From DASYXZ01 sp035946625 (lineage in GTDB: Bacteria > Acidobacteriota > Terriglobia > UBA7540), in assembly GCA_035946625.1 (NCBI GenBank), contig DASYZE010000054.1, positions 46,012 to 110,011 of the forward strand: a DNA stretch of 64,000 bases, written 5' to 3'. Shown here piece after piece: positions 26,438 through 35,382 of this stretch (position 1 is its first letter; every line of letters begins with the position of its first letter). The notes below the pieces were generated by a model. The model ran no database searches, was not told the origin of the DNA, and saw only the letters and a program-made list of their open reading frames with translations. The position numbers and the translations under genes were made by a program.

Positions 26438-27685
26438 GTGCGCCGCCTCTTTCGGCACAGGCCCTCCCAACTGATCAGAGTAATTCCAACTCCCGACTCC
26501 TTGGGCGCGCGCCAACCAGCGCGCATATTTCCTTGCCCCCTTTTCATCAAAAATCCGATCTTATTAATTTCACTCTTAATCTTTTCGGCGATTTTCCCCA
26601 GCGCGTGTTCGAAACCTGTAAAAAAGGAGGTTCAAGCGCCCGATCGTCGCGCCACCGTCCTCCATATTGTGCAGGCTGTCGAGCGCGCAGGCGGTTCCGA
26701 AATCTGGATCAAAGGGCAAGGGGCCCCTCCGCTGCGCACCGGTGCGCCGATTGAAGTCTTGTCGGTTCCATCCAGGTTTGATGCGGTGGTCGCTGCCATC
26801 CGACGCCAGGCGGATACCGAGGGGCTGAATATAGAAACTCAAGTGAAAGATTCCGCCGCGCCGTCCCGGTCCCTCGAAATACGCCTGACGCGCCAGAAAG
26901 CCCTGGTCAGCCGATGGCGAGTTCGCGAGGTTCCCAAATTACTCCGCGCGGCGATCGTTATAGATGATCTCGGACGAGATCTCGAAGCCGCGAACAGATT
27001 GCTCCGCCAGCCCTACCCTTTAACCTTCTCCGTCCTCCCTGAACTTTCCCATTCCTCCGAAACCGCGCGGGCGGCTCATGCCGCCCATCGCGCGGTGATG
27101 CTTCATCTGCCCATGCAGCCGGAGCCCGGATCTGGGGCCCAACCCGGACCGGGCGGGATTTTGGTGGGTATGCCAAATGACGAAGTAGCCCGAACCATCC
27201 GGTCGGATTTGAACACCGTTCCCTTCGCCGAAGGTGTGAACAACCACATGGGGTCGCGCGCCACGGCCGACGCGGAGTTGATGGCCGTAGTGATGAAAGT
27301 GCTGGCGGCGCGTGGACTCTATTTTGTGGACAGCCGCACTACCGCGGAAACTCGCGCCCTGGCCATGGCCCGCCGACAGGGGCTTCCGGCGTTCTACCGC
27401 TCGGTATTTCTGGATGACACGGAAACTGTCGGCTACACTCTCGATCAGCTTCGCACGTTTCGGCGGGTGGTCCGGGAGCGAGGCGTCGCCCTGGCCATCG
27501 GCCATCCGCACCCCAGCACTATTGAAGCCCTCAAAGAATTTCTCCCCGAATTCGAGCGCGACGACATCCAGTTGGTTCCCGCGTCGCAACTCGTTCGCTT
27601 GCCCGAAGCCGCCCGCCTGGAACCGCCGGGCCGCGGGTCAAGTTTCGCCCAGGCAAGAAGCCCTTCACAGAAACGGAATAGGTAA
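26438..27685 (+). CDS. Divergent polysaccharide deacetylase family protein (DUF610/YibQ-like), probable lipoprotein
   Basis: 415 aa. After an N-terminal extension a hydrophobic segment ends in a lipobox-like AIFPSAC (C57). The C-terminal half carries the family's motifs in order: IDDLG (175-179), HLPMQ (223-227), NNHMGS (268-273), VDSRTT and GHPHPST (355-361). Members act on cell-wall or surface polysaccharide, though few are characterised. The GTG start at 26438 is 3 bases after the S41 stop, suggesting coupling; the extra N-terminal 35 residues look unconvincing, so the real start may be further in. In proteobacteria the same family often follows a CtpA gene. Confidence 0.83.
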   Translation: MRRLFRHRPSQLIRVIPTPDSLGARQPARIFPCPLFIKNPILLISLLIFSAIFPSACSKPVKKEVQAPDRRATVLHIVQAVERAGGSEIWIKGQGAPPLRTGAPIEVLSVPSRFDAVVAAIRRQADTEGLNIETQVKDSAAPSRSLEIRLTRQKALVSRWRVREVPKLLRAAIVIDDLGRDLEAANRLLRQPYPLTFSVLPELSHSSETARAAHAAHRAVMLHLPMQPEPGSGAQPGPGGILVGMPNDEVARTIRSDLNTVPFAEGVNNHMGSRATADAELMAVVMKVLAARGLYFVDSRTTAETRALAMARRQGLPAFYRSVFLDDTETVGYTLDQLRTFRRVVRERGVALAIGHPHPSTIEALKEFLPEFERDDIQLVPASQLVRLPEAARLEPPGRGSSFAQARSPSQKRNR

Positions 27686-27801
27686 CCCATGTGAGTGTGG
27701 TGGCGAGGGCCAACCGCCCGCGCCGCGCAAACACCCGGGAACCAAAATGACCGGGGCCCCGTCGCGGTATGCAATGCCAATGAGAAGTTCCGTGTATATC
27801 T

Positions 27802-28482
27802 CTATTTTTCGCTCGGGGGGGGTGTAGCTAGAGAAAGGGTGACGTCTTGATCGAGCCTCATACCGATCAATGATCCCGCTTCCAGGGCAGCTTGTTTGCC
27901 ATGTGGAAGGATCCATGCGGCCGCGATGCCCGCGGCGGCGGCAGCGATTCCAGGTCCAATTCCAGCGGCGGCACCGGCGGCGGCGGGGGCAATCACGATT
28001 GCCGCTCTTTTCTTAATCGAGGGCCCGTGACCTTTGAGATCGCCTTCCGGCCCTACAGTGGGATCGCTCGCGCCTTCACTGGAAAATACTTCCGTCAGGG
28101 ACCCTAGAATGGCCACCTTTTCGCCGTTTGGCATTTCCAGGGTATCAAAAACAATGGTCAGATAACCGCCCTTGCCTTTTCGACCGGCGGCCTTGACCTC
28201 GCCGATGTGTCCGTCAATTCGCAAGCCCTTGGCCAGAACTTCCTGGTCTTCAACTGCCACAGAGTCAATCAGGGTGGTCATCACGCGATCGCCGGCCTTC
28301 GAGGTTTTGGAATTGATGGAAGTATGTAATTGGAGCTTGAATTCCGTTCCCTCTGGAATAGTGTATTCCTCTGTGGTGGGTGTGGCGCTATCTTTTGACG
28401 CGCTATCTTGCCCCGGCAGCACGCCTGCCGCGCCTGCCATCATCATGCAAAAGATCACACCGTAGGTAATCCTTCGTTTCAT
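27802..28482 (-). CDS. Exported protein with a Gly/Ala-rich zipper-like tail, function unknown
   Basis: About 226 aa from the ATG at 28482, preceded by GGGGG. A signal peptide (VIFCMMMAGAAGVLPGQ) leads to a beta-rich domain beginning EYTIPEGTEFKLQLHTSINS. This pattern (a Pro-Glu-Gly-Thr start, then SKTSKAGDRVMTTL) resembles the beta-sandwich of TrbI/VirB10-type or SAF-like secreted proteins. A Gly/Ala-rich stretch (AAAGIGPGIAAAAAGIAAA) could insert in a membrane as a glycine zipper. No firm family. Confidence 0.6.
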   Translation of the reverse strand: MKRRITYGVIFCMMMAGAAGVLPGQDSASKDSATPTTEEYTIPEGTEFKLQLHTSINSKTSKAGDRVMTTLIDSVAVEDQEVLAKGLRIDGHIGEVKAAGRKGKGGYLTIVFDTLEMPNGEKVAILGSLTEVFSSEGASDPTVGPEGDLKGHGPSIKKRAAIVIAPAAAGAAAGIGPGIAAAAAGIAAAWILPHGKQAALEAGSLIGMRLDQDVTLSLATPPPSEK

Positions 28483-28613
28483 TCTTAATCCCCCAGATTG
28501 ATTCCCCGCCCCGCTCAAGGCCTTCGAGACGACTGGATATCTATTTCACCATCAAACATCCAAGCCCGTCAAAGGGAAAATGGGTAGTGCTTCGGCTTGA
28601 TCCTTTGTCGCGT

Positions 28614-28665
28614 CGGTCTCTGACCGCCGGCATTGGATTCAATCGTTTCCGGCGGTCAGAGACCG
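28614..28665. repeat. Perfect 17-bp inverted repeat, REP-like element
   Basis: CGGTCTCTGACCGCCGG at 28614-28630 is repeated in exact inverse at 28649-28665, separated by 18 bases. Each arm is itself a small hairpin (GGTC-TCT-GACC). It lies between two genes on the minus strand and has no T-tract. It looks like a dispersed palindromic element rather than a terminator. Confidence 0.75.
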
Positions 28666-28874
28666 CCGCTACACCAAATTGAACCACTCCCGGAAAATGG
28701 TGCAATCAGCCCGAACAGGCTCTGAGGTTTGGATGCAATAAAGGCTGGTGAGTTGGTTCCTGCAATAACCTCGATGAATGGAGAACGGTCCCCGGAGCCG
28801 GCGGCGGCTGGGGAGAGCGCCGCCGGCAAACCGTTTGCCACATTTTGAGCGCTTCAAAACTGGATTTTACAATC

Positions 28875-29915
28875 TCAGTTCCCAAAAACCAAAAGGGTGA
28901 AACTGTTGGGTACTATGCTAGGCCGGGAGAAACGCTGGCCGGGCTGGGGAGCCGGGGCAGGGCCGAATTCCGCCGTGACCAGATAAACGTTGTGGGTTTT
29001 GGTGTCCAGCGCCATGGTTCGTGCTCCGCGCTGGGTCGCGATATTTCCAACCACGGTGAATTTGTCCGGTGAGTCTTCGTGCACCACCGTCAGTGTGCCA
29101 TCACCATTGGAGCTGAAAGCGAGGTCAGTTCCCGGGTCGAAAGTATTGGCGTCCACACCCTGGCCGATGGACGGGGTGGCAATCACTTTTCCCGTATCCG
29201 CGTCCATGATGGCCATCATTTTATTGTGGCAACCGCTGAACAGACGCCGATGCACAGTGTCAATGGCCATGCCGGATGGCGACTCGGCGGGTGCAAGCGG
29301 CCAGGTATTTAAAAGTTTGAGCGCGTTCGAATCGATGGCCACCACCATGCTCTTATCTTCCAAGTTGGCGTAGACATGTCCGGCTCCATCCGCGGTGGCA
29401 AACTCAGGTCGGCCCCCCAGAGGTATAGTTCCGGCCACGGTGCCGGTGGCGCCGTCAATAGCAGTCGAGGTTTGCCCGCGCCCATTCATGGTGAAAACGC
29501 GATGAGAGGCGGGATCGTAAACAATTGCGTCCGGGCCCTCGCCGGTGGGGGCGGTGCCCAGGATCTTGAATGATTTCAGATCGAAAATGGTCACGGTGTT
29601 GGCGCCCCCGTTGCTGGTAAAGCCGCGCCCGAGGTCGGCAGCGATGGCAATGCCGTGCACTCCCTTGGTGTCGGGGATGTCGCCGACCACGGCGTAGGTA
29701 TCCGCATCCACCACCATTACGTGCGTTCCGCGAGAAATAAAAACGTGGCGGTTGGCGCTGTCTACATTAAGGTAGTCCCAAAAACCCTCCCCGCCCAATA
29801 CAACTTTCTTGAGCAGGTGGTAATCGGCCGAGGCCGGAGCGGCGCTCGCGATTGTAAATGCCAACAATACGACTGCGAAGAGAATATGCAAACTACGAAA
29901 CCCCGTAAGCTTCAT
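28875..29915 (-). CDS. Exported YncE-like beta-propeller protein
   Basis: 346 aa. The ATG at 29915 has AGGAGG 8 bases upstream. A signal peptide ends near SAAPASADYH. The rest is a seven-bladed propeller of YVTN/YncE-type repeats, with repeating units such as VMVVDADTYAVVGDIPDT, VTIFDLKSFKILGTAPTGEG and MAIMDADTGKVIATPSIGQG. Propellers of this kind bind ligands or proteins in the periplasm; no catalytic residues are evident. The C-terminus has a Pro-rich stretch (GPAPAPQPGQRFSRP). Confidence 0.8.
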   Translation of the reverse strand: MKLTGFRSLHILFAVVLLAFTIASAAPASADYHLLKKVVLGGEGFWDYLNVDSANRHVFISRGTHVMVVDADTYAVVGDIPDTKGVHGIAIAADLGRGFTSNGGANTVTIFDLKSFKILGTAPTGEGPDAIVYDPASHRVFTMNGRGQTSTAIDGATGTVAGTIPLGGRPEFATADGAGHVYANLEDKSMVVAIDSNALKLLNTWPLAPAESPSGMAIDTVHRRLFSGCHNKMMAIMDADTGKVIATPSIGQGVDANTFDPGTDLAFSSNGDGTLTVVHEDSPDKFTVVGNIATQRGARTMALDTKTHNVYLVTAEFGPAPAPQPGQRFSRPSIVPNSFTLLVFGN

Positions 29916-30318
29916 TGGAAATGCCTCCTGGAAGTGGTTATGCCGCACCGCTCAGACAATGGCCGGCGGGCGTAGATTCTACCGGATGAAGAAATTAATC
30001 GAAAACGAAACCATTATCCCTTACGTGAAATTTAGGCGTTGATTTTTAAACGTGGGCGCAAATCCATTTAAAATGACGGACACAATGTGGAATCAAGCGC
30101 CTACGCAAGAGATGACGATTGAACCAGCTCGAAAGTTACAGGTTCACATGAAAATTTATCGCAGCATCAAGGTCTCAAAACCGGCATGGCCCAAGGGTGG
30201 CTGCTACTCATCACACACCCGCGCCCTGCGGCATCCAGGCGGAATTCATGTTCAGACAGACGGTTCAATTGACTTATAATTACCCTTTCCAACCCATCCC
30301 TTGACAACGGAGCGATTT
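29916..30318. other. Divergent intergenic region
   Basis: About 400 bases between the propeller gene and the M28 peptidase gene, with no supported ORF. It must carry promoters for both; only the one on the plus strand is visible (see 30251-30280). Confidence 0.5.
30251..30280 (+). promoter_or_regulatory. Putative sigma-70 promoter of the M28 peptidase gene
   Basis: A perfect -10 TATAAT (30275-30280) has TTCAGA (30251-30256) 18 bases upstream as a weak -35. The start of transcription would be near 30287, giving a 5' leader of about 30 bases. Confidence 0.35.
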
Positions 30319-31683
30319 GTGAAAACCAAACTGTGGCGAATGAAGCACTTCAATATTGCGGCGTTATTCGTTTTTGTCGCGGCCATGATGATCTCTACCG
30401 AATCGAAATCTATGGCGGGCCAGGATCCGACCGAACCTCCAACCGGGAAACCAACCGTCCATTTGTTGTCCCCGCCCCCGGACAGGGTTGTGGGCTCGCG
30501 CGTGGATGAAAAATCCATGCGAGCCACGATTGAGGAGCTGGTTTCCTGCGGCACACGCAATTCCATTTCCCCCTGGGACGATCCCCAGCGCGGCATCGGG
30601 TGCGGGCGCGACAAAATCGTGGCGCGCTTCTCTGCGATTGCCAAAACTTCCGGCGGCCAGCTCCAAGTTGTAGTGGACAAGTTTCAGGCCAAATCCTCGC
30701 GCACTTCCGGCTTGACGGGTATGGAAAACGTTTACGCCATTTTGCCCGGGCACGATGCGGTACTGGCCAAAACCGCCATCGTAGTGTCAGGCCACTTTGA
30801 CTCGATACCTTCCCATCCCTTGGACACGCAATCCGACGCCCCGGGCGCTGATGACGACGCCTCTGGAGTTGCCGTGTCGCTCGAGTGCGCGCGATTGTTG
30901 GCGGGAGGAACCTATCGTGCCACGCTGGTATTTGCCACGGTTTCGGGCGAAGAACAAGGATTGCTGGGCGGCACCCGGCTTCTCGAATACCTCCGGCAAA
31001 ATGGTTACACGGTTGGCGCCATGCTGGATAACGACATTGTGGGTGCGGACTTTGCGCCCGGCGCGCCGCATCGGGTCCGATTATTTTCAGGAGGCGGCCC
31101 GGATGGCATCGACTCACCTTCCCGGCAGCTTGCGCGAGCGGTGGAAGAAATTGACGGACAGGCCGCCATCCGGCTGATCTTTCGCCACGACCGACTGGGG
31201 CGTGGCGGCGATCACCAGCCCTTTGTGGATGCCGGGCTTCCTGCCGTGCGCTTTACCGAGCCGCTCGAAGATTACCATCACGAACACCAAACCCCCCGCG
31301 TGGAGAACGGCGTGGAGTTTGGCGACCAGATCAAGTTCCTCAATTTCGAGTTTCTGGGAAGCGTTGCCCTGGATAATGCCGAAGCACTCCGAGAATTGGC
31401 CCTGGCGCCCGCGCCGCCCGAAGGGGTTACGCTTTCCGGCGCCGTCACCCCCGACGCGAAGATTACTTGGACCGCCCCGGACGACCCCGAACGGGCCGGC
31501 TTTGAAATTTTGTGGCGCCAAACCACCGACCCCCGCTGGTCCGTTTTCGATTACACCGAAAATGCAGGAGAAACAGTTTTGAAGGGCGTGTCAACCGACA
31601 ATCACTTTTTCGCCGTGCGGGCGGTGGGCAAGAATGGGGCCCGCAGCATCGCCACCGTCGCCGAGCTCCGCCGCAGACGATAA
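30319..31683 (+). CDS. Exported M28 family zinc aminopeptidase
   Basis: About 454 aa. The GTG at 30319 has GGAG 6 bases upstream and starts a signal peptide (FNIAALFVFVAAMMISTES). The di-zinc ligands of M28 are visible: VVSGHFDSIP (His), DAPGADDDASGV (bridging Asp), SGEEQGLLGG (catalytic Glu and ligand), LDNDIVG (Asp) and GGDHQPF (His). The C-terminal 90 residues (from PPEGVTLSGAVTPDAKITWT) look like a fibronectin type III domain. It cleaves N-terminal residues from extracellular peptides. Convergent with the Pit gene, 41 bases apart. Confidence 0.88.
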   Translation: MKTKLWRMKHFNIAALFVFVAAMMISTESKSMAGQDPTEPPTGKPTVHLLSPPPDRVVGSRVDEKSMRATIEELVSCGTRNSISPWDDPQRGIGCGRDKIVARFSAIAKTSGGQLQVVVDKFQAKSSRTSGLTGMENVYAILPGHDAVLAKTAIVVSGHFDSIPSHPLDTQSDAPGADDDASGVAVSLECARLLAGGTYRATLVFATVSGEEQGLLGGTRLLEYLRQNGYTVGAMLDNDIVGADFAPGAPHRVRLFSGGGPDGIDSPSRQLARAVEEIDGQAAIRLIFRHDRLGRGGDHQPFVDAGLPAVRFTEPLEDYHHEHQTPRVENGVEFGDQIKFLNFEFLGSVALDNAEALRELALAPAPPEGVTLSGAVTPDAKITWTAPDDPERAGFEILWRQTTDPRWSVFDYTENAGETVLKGVSTDNHFFAVRAVGKNGARSIATVAELRRRR

Positions 31684-31724
31684 ACTTTCCCGGGACTGGA
31701 AATTTCCGCTGAATTGTCCGGAAT

Positions 31725-32720
31725 CTAGGCGGCGGGAAAGAAAGCGTGAAGTATCCAAAAGCAGATAGCGGAAACCAGTCCGGCCGCCGGGATGGTGAGA
31801 ATCCATGCCCAGACGATGTTCCGCGCAACTCCCCATCGAACCGCGCTCAAACGTTGGATGCTTCCCACCCCCATGATCGCACCGGCGATGGTATGGGTGG
31901 TTGAAACGGGAATCCCTGCGAACGCCGTCCCCAGGATGCTGGTGGCGGCGGCAGCCTCGGCGCAGAAACCACCCACCGGCTTCAGCTTGGTAATCTTCAT
32001 ACCCATGGTTCTTACAATTCTCCAGCCTCCGAACAGCGTACCCAGGCCCATCGCTGTATTGGCCATCAAGATGACATAGCGTGGGACCGCAAACGTCTCC
32101 AGCACCCCGGCGGTAACCAACGTCGTAGTGACGATCCCCATTGTTTTTTGCGCATCATTCATCCCGTGGCCAAGGCTTACGGCGGCGGCCGACACGAGTT
32201 GCAGCTTGCGAAAATAGCGGTCTACTCGAAGAGGCGCCGAGCCGCGGAAAGCCCAGGAGGCCGCAATCATAAATCCCGAGCCCAGGGCCAGGCCGATGAG
32301 AGGCGAGAGGATGATAAAAAGCAATGTCGTGGTCCATCCGGCCGGGATGATCACGTGCCAGCCTGCCCTGGCGATAGCCGCCCCCGCATACCCTCCGATG
32401 AGGCCGTGGGAGGAGCTCACGGGGATGCCGAAATACCAGGTGATCAAGTCCCAAAAGATGGCGCCCAGAAGTCCGGCGAGGATGACGTATAAATTTACGA
32501 ACTTAAGGTCGACCATGCCTTTTCCAACGGTATTGGCTACGGCCGTGCCGAAAGTGAAGGCCGCGACAAAATTGAAAAAGGCAGCCCAAATCACCGCGAT
32601 TCGTGGAGAAAGTACTCGTGTGGACACGACGGTGGCAATCGAATTGGCTGCGTCATGAAACCCGTTCAGAAAATCAAATACCAAAGCGACCAGGATGATA
32701 ATGACAGCAAACCAAAACAT
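31725..32720 (-). CDS. pit: Low-affinity inorganic phosphate transporter, PiT family
   Basis: 331 aa from the ATG at 32720, hydrophobic throughout. The duplicated PiT signature is present in both halves: DFLNGFHDAANSIATVVSTR near the N-terminus and SLGHGMNDAQKTMGIVTT in the middle, with SSSHGLIGGYAG and VSTTHTIAGAIMG after them. Imports metal-phosphate with protons or sodium. It follows the DUF47 gene by 108 bases, the usual partner order. An upstream in-frame start at 32807 would add an unlikely polar extension. Confidence 0.93.
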   Translation of the reverse strand: MFWFAVIIILVALVFDFLNGFHDAANSIATVVSTRVLSPRIAVIWAAFFNFVAAFTFGTAVANTVGKGMVDLKFVNLYVILAGLLGAIFWDLITWYFGIPVSSSHGLIGGYAGAAIARAGWHVIIPAGWTTTLLFIILSPLIGLALGSGFMIAASWAFRGSAPLRVDRYFRKLQLVSAAAVSLGHGMNDAQKTMGIVTTTLVTAGVLETFAVPRYVILMANTAMGLGTLFGGWRIVRTMGMKITKLKPVGGFCAEAAAATSILGTAFAGIPVSTTHTIAGAIMGVGSIQRLSAVRWGVARNIVWAWILTIPAAGLVSAICFWILHAFFPAA

Positions 32721-32828
32721 AGTCCTCGCTTTACAACCGAAACAGGGAGTGGGGCGGAAGCCTTGAAATGCAGACGGATGGCATTTGAAATCAAGCGGCG
32801 GCATCACATTCCGGCGGCAAAAAAACCT

Positions 32829-33440
32829 TCAGGCAGCCTTCAAAACCACCGCTTCCAAAACATCTGCCACGTCTTCGCACTTGTCTGTTGTTGCTTCCAG
32901 GACTTCGTAGATTTCCTTCCATTTGATCACTTGAATAGGCGGAATGGAGTCTTCAAACAGCCGGGCAATACACTCACCTTTGATGCGGTCCCCGTCCTTC
33001 TCGAGCTGGGTCAGTTGATCGCAATATTCCAGAATATTTTGAGGCCTATGCAATTGGGAAACAGCCTTCACGATGATGTCACCGCCGTGTAGAATGACCC
33101 CGGCCAACTGTTTCGCTCCCGGGGTCACCGCTTCGACTTTATAAATGGTCATCCGGCCAGCCACTGAATCAACCAGGTCCAGCACATCGTCCAAAGCCGA
33201 TCCCAGGGCGTGAATGTCCTCGCGATCGAACGGGGTGATGAATGTCCTATTCAGCTTCATCATCAGTCCGTGGGTGAGTTGGTCGCCCTTATGTTCGATG
33301 AACTTGATTTCCGCCACGCGTTTTTCCACGTCGTGATAGTCCTCGAAGAGATCCACAAGCTTCTGGGCGGCTTCGCGAATATTTTCGGCTTGCTCTGTGA
33401 AGAGGCGGAAGAAATTCTCGTCATGGGGAATCAGTCGCAC
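32829..33440 (-). CDS. DUF47 / PhoU-like Pit accessory protein
   Basis: 203 aa, all helical, with the DUF47 start RLIPHDENFFRLFTEQAENI and the internal EHKGDQLTHGLMMKLNRTFI followed by TPFDREDIHALGSALDDVLD. These PhoU-like proteins regulate the neighbouring phosphate transporter. The start is GTG (33440). Gene order with pit is the conserved pap-pit pair. Confidence 0.9.
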   Translation of the reverse strand: MRLIPHDENFFRLFTEQAENIREAAQKLVDLFEDYHDVEKRVAEIKFIEHKGDQLTHGLMMKLNRTFITPFDREDIHALGSALDDVLDLVDSVAGRMTIYKVEAVTPGAKQLAGVILHGGDIIVKAVSQLHRPQNILEYCDQLTQLEKDGDRIKGECIARLFEDSIPPIQVIKWKEIYEVLEATTDKCEDVADVLEAVVLKAA

Positions 33441-33568
33441 TGCGACACCTCGCCTTTAAGGTCAGTTTGAAATTCCGAGTATTTATGACGTGAGCATTTT
33501 AGGCCGGTTCCCATTCTCCAGCAAGCCAAGAATGATGATCCTCCGCTGCCGCAAAGCGCGCCCCCTGG

Positions 33569-35323
33569 CTAAACCGCTGAAAACTGAACAATAAACCTCG
33601 AGCCTTGGCCCAGCGCGCTTTCCACGCGAATGGTCCCATTCATGCGTTCGACCACGTGCTTCACAATGGAAAGTCCCAGGCCGGTTCCCCCCACTTCCCG
33701 CGAGCGTGTTTTATCCACGCGGTAAAATCTCTCAAAAATTCGCGGCAGATCTTCCGAAGGAATTCCAATGCCGGTGTCGGCTATCACGATTTGGGCGCTT
33801 CCATCTCCGGTTTGTCCGATAGCCACCCGCACTTCCCCGCCGGGCCGATTGAATTTCACCGCGTTGTCGAGCAGATTCACCAGCACCTGTTCCAATCTCA
33901 TGCGATCTCCCATCACATGCACATCATCCAGTTTCTCAAAGTGCAAATGCACACCGCGAATTTGGGCTTCGGCCTCCACCGTGCGTAGAGCCGATTCCAG
34001 AACCGCGGAAACCAAAAACCGCTCCGGTTCCGCCTGGGATTTGCGGGACTCGAGTTCCGACAGGACCAGCAGGTCGGCGGAAATATTATTCAGACGGATG
34101 GCGTGAGCTTTAATGATCTCGAGAAAACGCCGATTGTTCTTATGGTCTTCCAAGGCCCCGTCGAGCAGTGTTTCCGCGTACCCGCGTATGGCGGTCAGGG
34201 GGGTGCGCAACTCGTGGGAGACGTTGGCCACAAAATCCTTGCGGACTCGCTCCAGGCGCTCCAAGTCCGTGATGTCATGCAGAATGGCGATGACTCCTGG
34301 ACGGGCGGTTGAAGCGAGCGGCGCCGCCTGAATCTCCAGCGACCGGTTGGAAGGGCCGGAAAGCTCCAACCGCTGCTTCAGGGACTGGCCGGTTGCCAAA
34401 ACCTGATTGAGGATGTCAAATAATTCGGGCTCCCGCACCAGCTCGAGGAGGGGCAAGCGTTCGGGCACCGGAAACCGGCAGCTTACTGCCCGCGAGAACG
34501 ATTGGTTGCAAAATGTGACGCGCATCTCATCATCCACGGCCAGCACGCCCTCCATCATGCTCGCCAGGATACTCTCCCGGCGCGTAGACTCCAGGCTCAA
34601 CCGGTTCACCAACTCGTGGAGCTGTGTGGACGTCCGGTTCAGCGATTGGCCCAGGGCTCCGAGCTCGTCGTCCTCACCCGGCAAAGGATCGTTGGCGAAT
34701 TGCGCCCCCGCCAATCGTTCCGCGAAGGCCTGCAGTCGATTGATCCGGCGGGTGAAGACGTAGGAGAAATAATAGGCGATGACCAAGGCGGCGAGAGCAG
34801 CGGCCAGTGAAGCTTCCAAAATCTGCCATCGGACCGCGGCAATGGCAGCATCCAAGTCCTCAATCGGCAGAGCAAGCCGGAGAACGTAATCCGGCTGGCC
34901 GTGGTAGTCCACAAGAATGGCCACGTAACACAGGTCCCGGTCCAGCGTTTTACTATGCCGGATCGAAGTGCCCATCTTCATCCGTCGCGCCTCTAAAATT
35001 TCCGGCCGGTGGGAGTGGTTCTCCATGGATTCGATATCGTGTTCCGAATCCGCCTTCACCACGCCGCGCGGATCAATTACGGTGACCCGTGCCCCGGCGC
35101 GCGCGCCTGCCCCCTGCGACCATTGAACCAGCTCGCCGGGTGACACCGATTCGATTTCACCTGCCAGAACCCGCGCCTGGCCCTCAAGCCTCTGCTGAAT
35201 GCTCTCCGCCTGCCGCTGAGAAGTGGATCGCCCGAGGTAAAAATCCAACACCAGAATGGTTACGGAAATCAGCAGGAAGGAGCCAGCCAGGAATTTGCGG
35301 AAAATAGAACTGCGGAAGGTCAT
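33569..35323 (-). CDS. phoR: PhoR-type membrane sensor histidine kinase
   Basis: About 584 aa. The first membrane helix is FLAGSFLLISVTILVLDFYL, a periplasmic domain follows, then a second helix (AAALAALVIAYYFSYVF), HAMP (TRRINRLQAFAERLAG), PAS, HisKA (DFVANVSHELRTPLTAIRGY) and HATPase with N, G1 and G2 boxes (DTGIGIPSEDLPRIFERFYR and GTGLGLSIVKHV). The ATG at 35323 gives a normal N-terminus; a TTG overlapping the regulator's stop codon (35386) is possible. It forms the PhoBR pair with the upstream gene and should sense phosphate limitation. Confidence 0.9.
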   Translation of the reverse strand: MTFRSSIFRKFLAGSFLLISVTILVLDFYLGRSTSQRQAESIQQRLEGQARVLAGEIESVSPGELVQWSQGAGARAGARVTVIDPRGVVKADSEHDIESMENHSHRPEILEARRMKMGTSIRHSKTLDRDLCYVAILVDYHGQPDYVLRLALPIEDLDAAIAAVRWQILEASLAAALAALVIAYYFSYVFTRRINRLQAFAERLAGAQFANDPLPGEDDELGALGQSLNRTSTQLHELVNRLSLESTRRESILASMMEGVLAVDDEMRVTFCNQSFSRAVSCRFPVPERLPLLELVREPELFDILNQVLATGQSLKQRLELSGPSNRSLEIQAAPLASTARPGVIAILHDITDLERLERVRKDFVANVSHELRTPLTAIRGYAETLLDGALEDHKNNRRFLEIIKAHAIRLNNISADLLVLSELESRKSQAEPERFLVSAVLESALRTVEAEAQIRGVHLHFEKLDDVHVMGDRMRLEQVLVNLLDNAVKFNRPGGEVRVAIGQTGDGSAQIVIADTGIGIPSEDLPRIFERFYRVDKTRSREVGGTGLGLSIVKHVVERMNGTIRVESALGQGSRFIVQFSAV

Positions 35324-35382
35324 GCGGTCACGACGTGCCGTCAGGGCTTTCGTTTTCTCTGACTGGCTTCTTATGGAAAATG

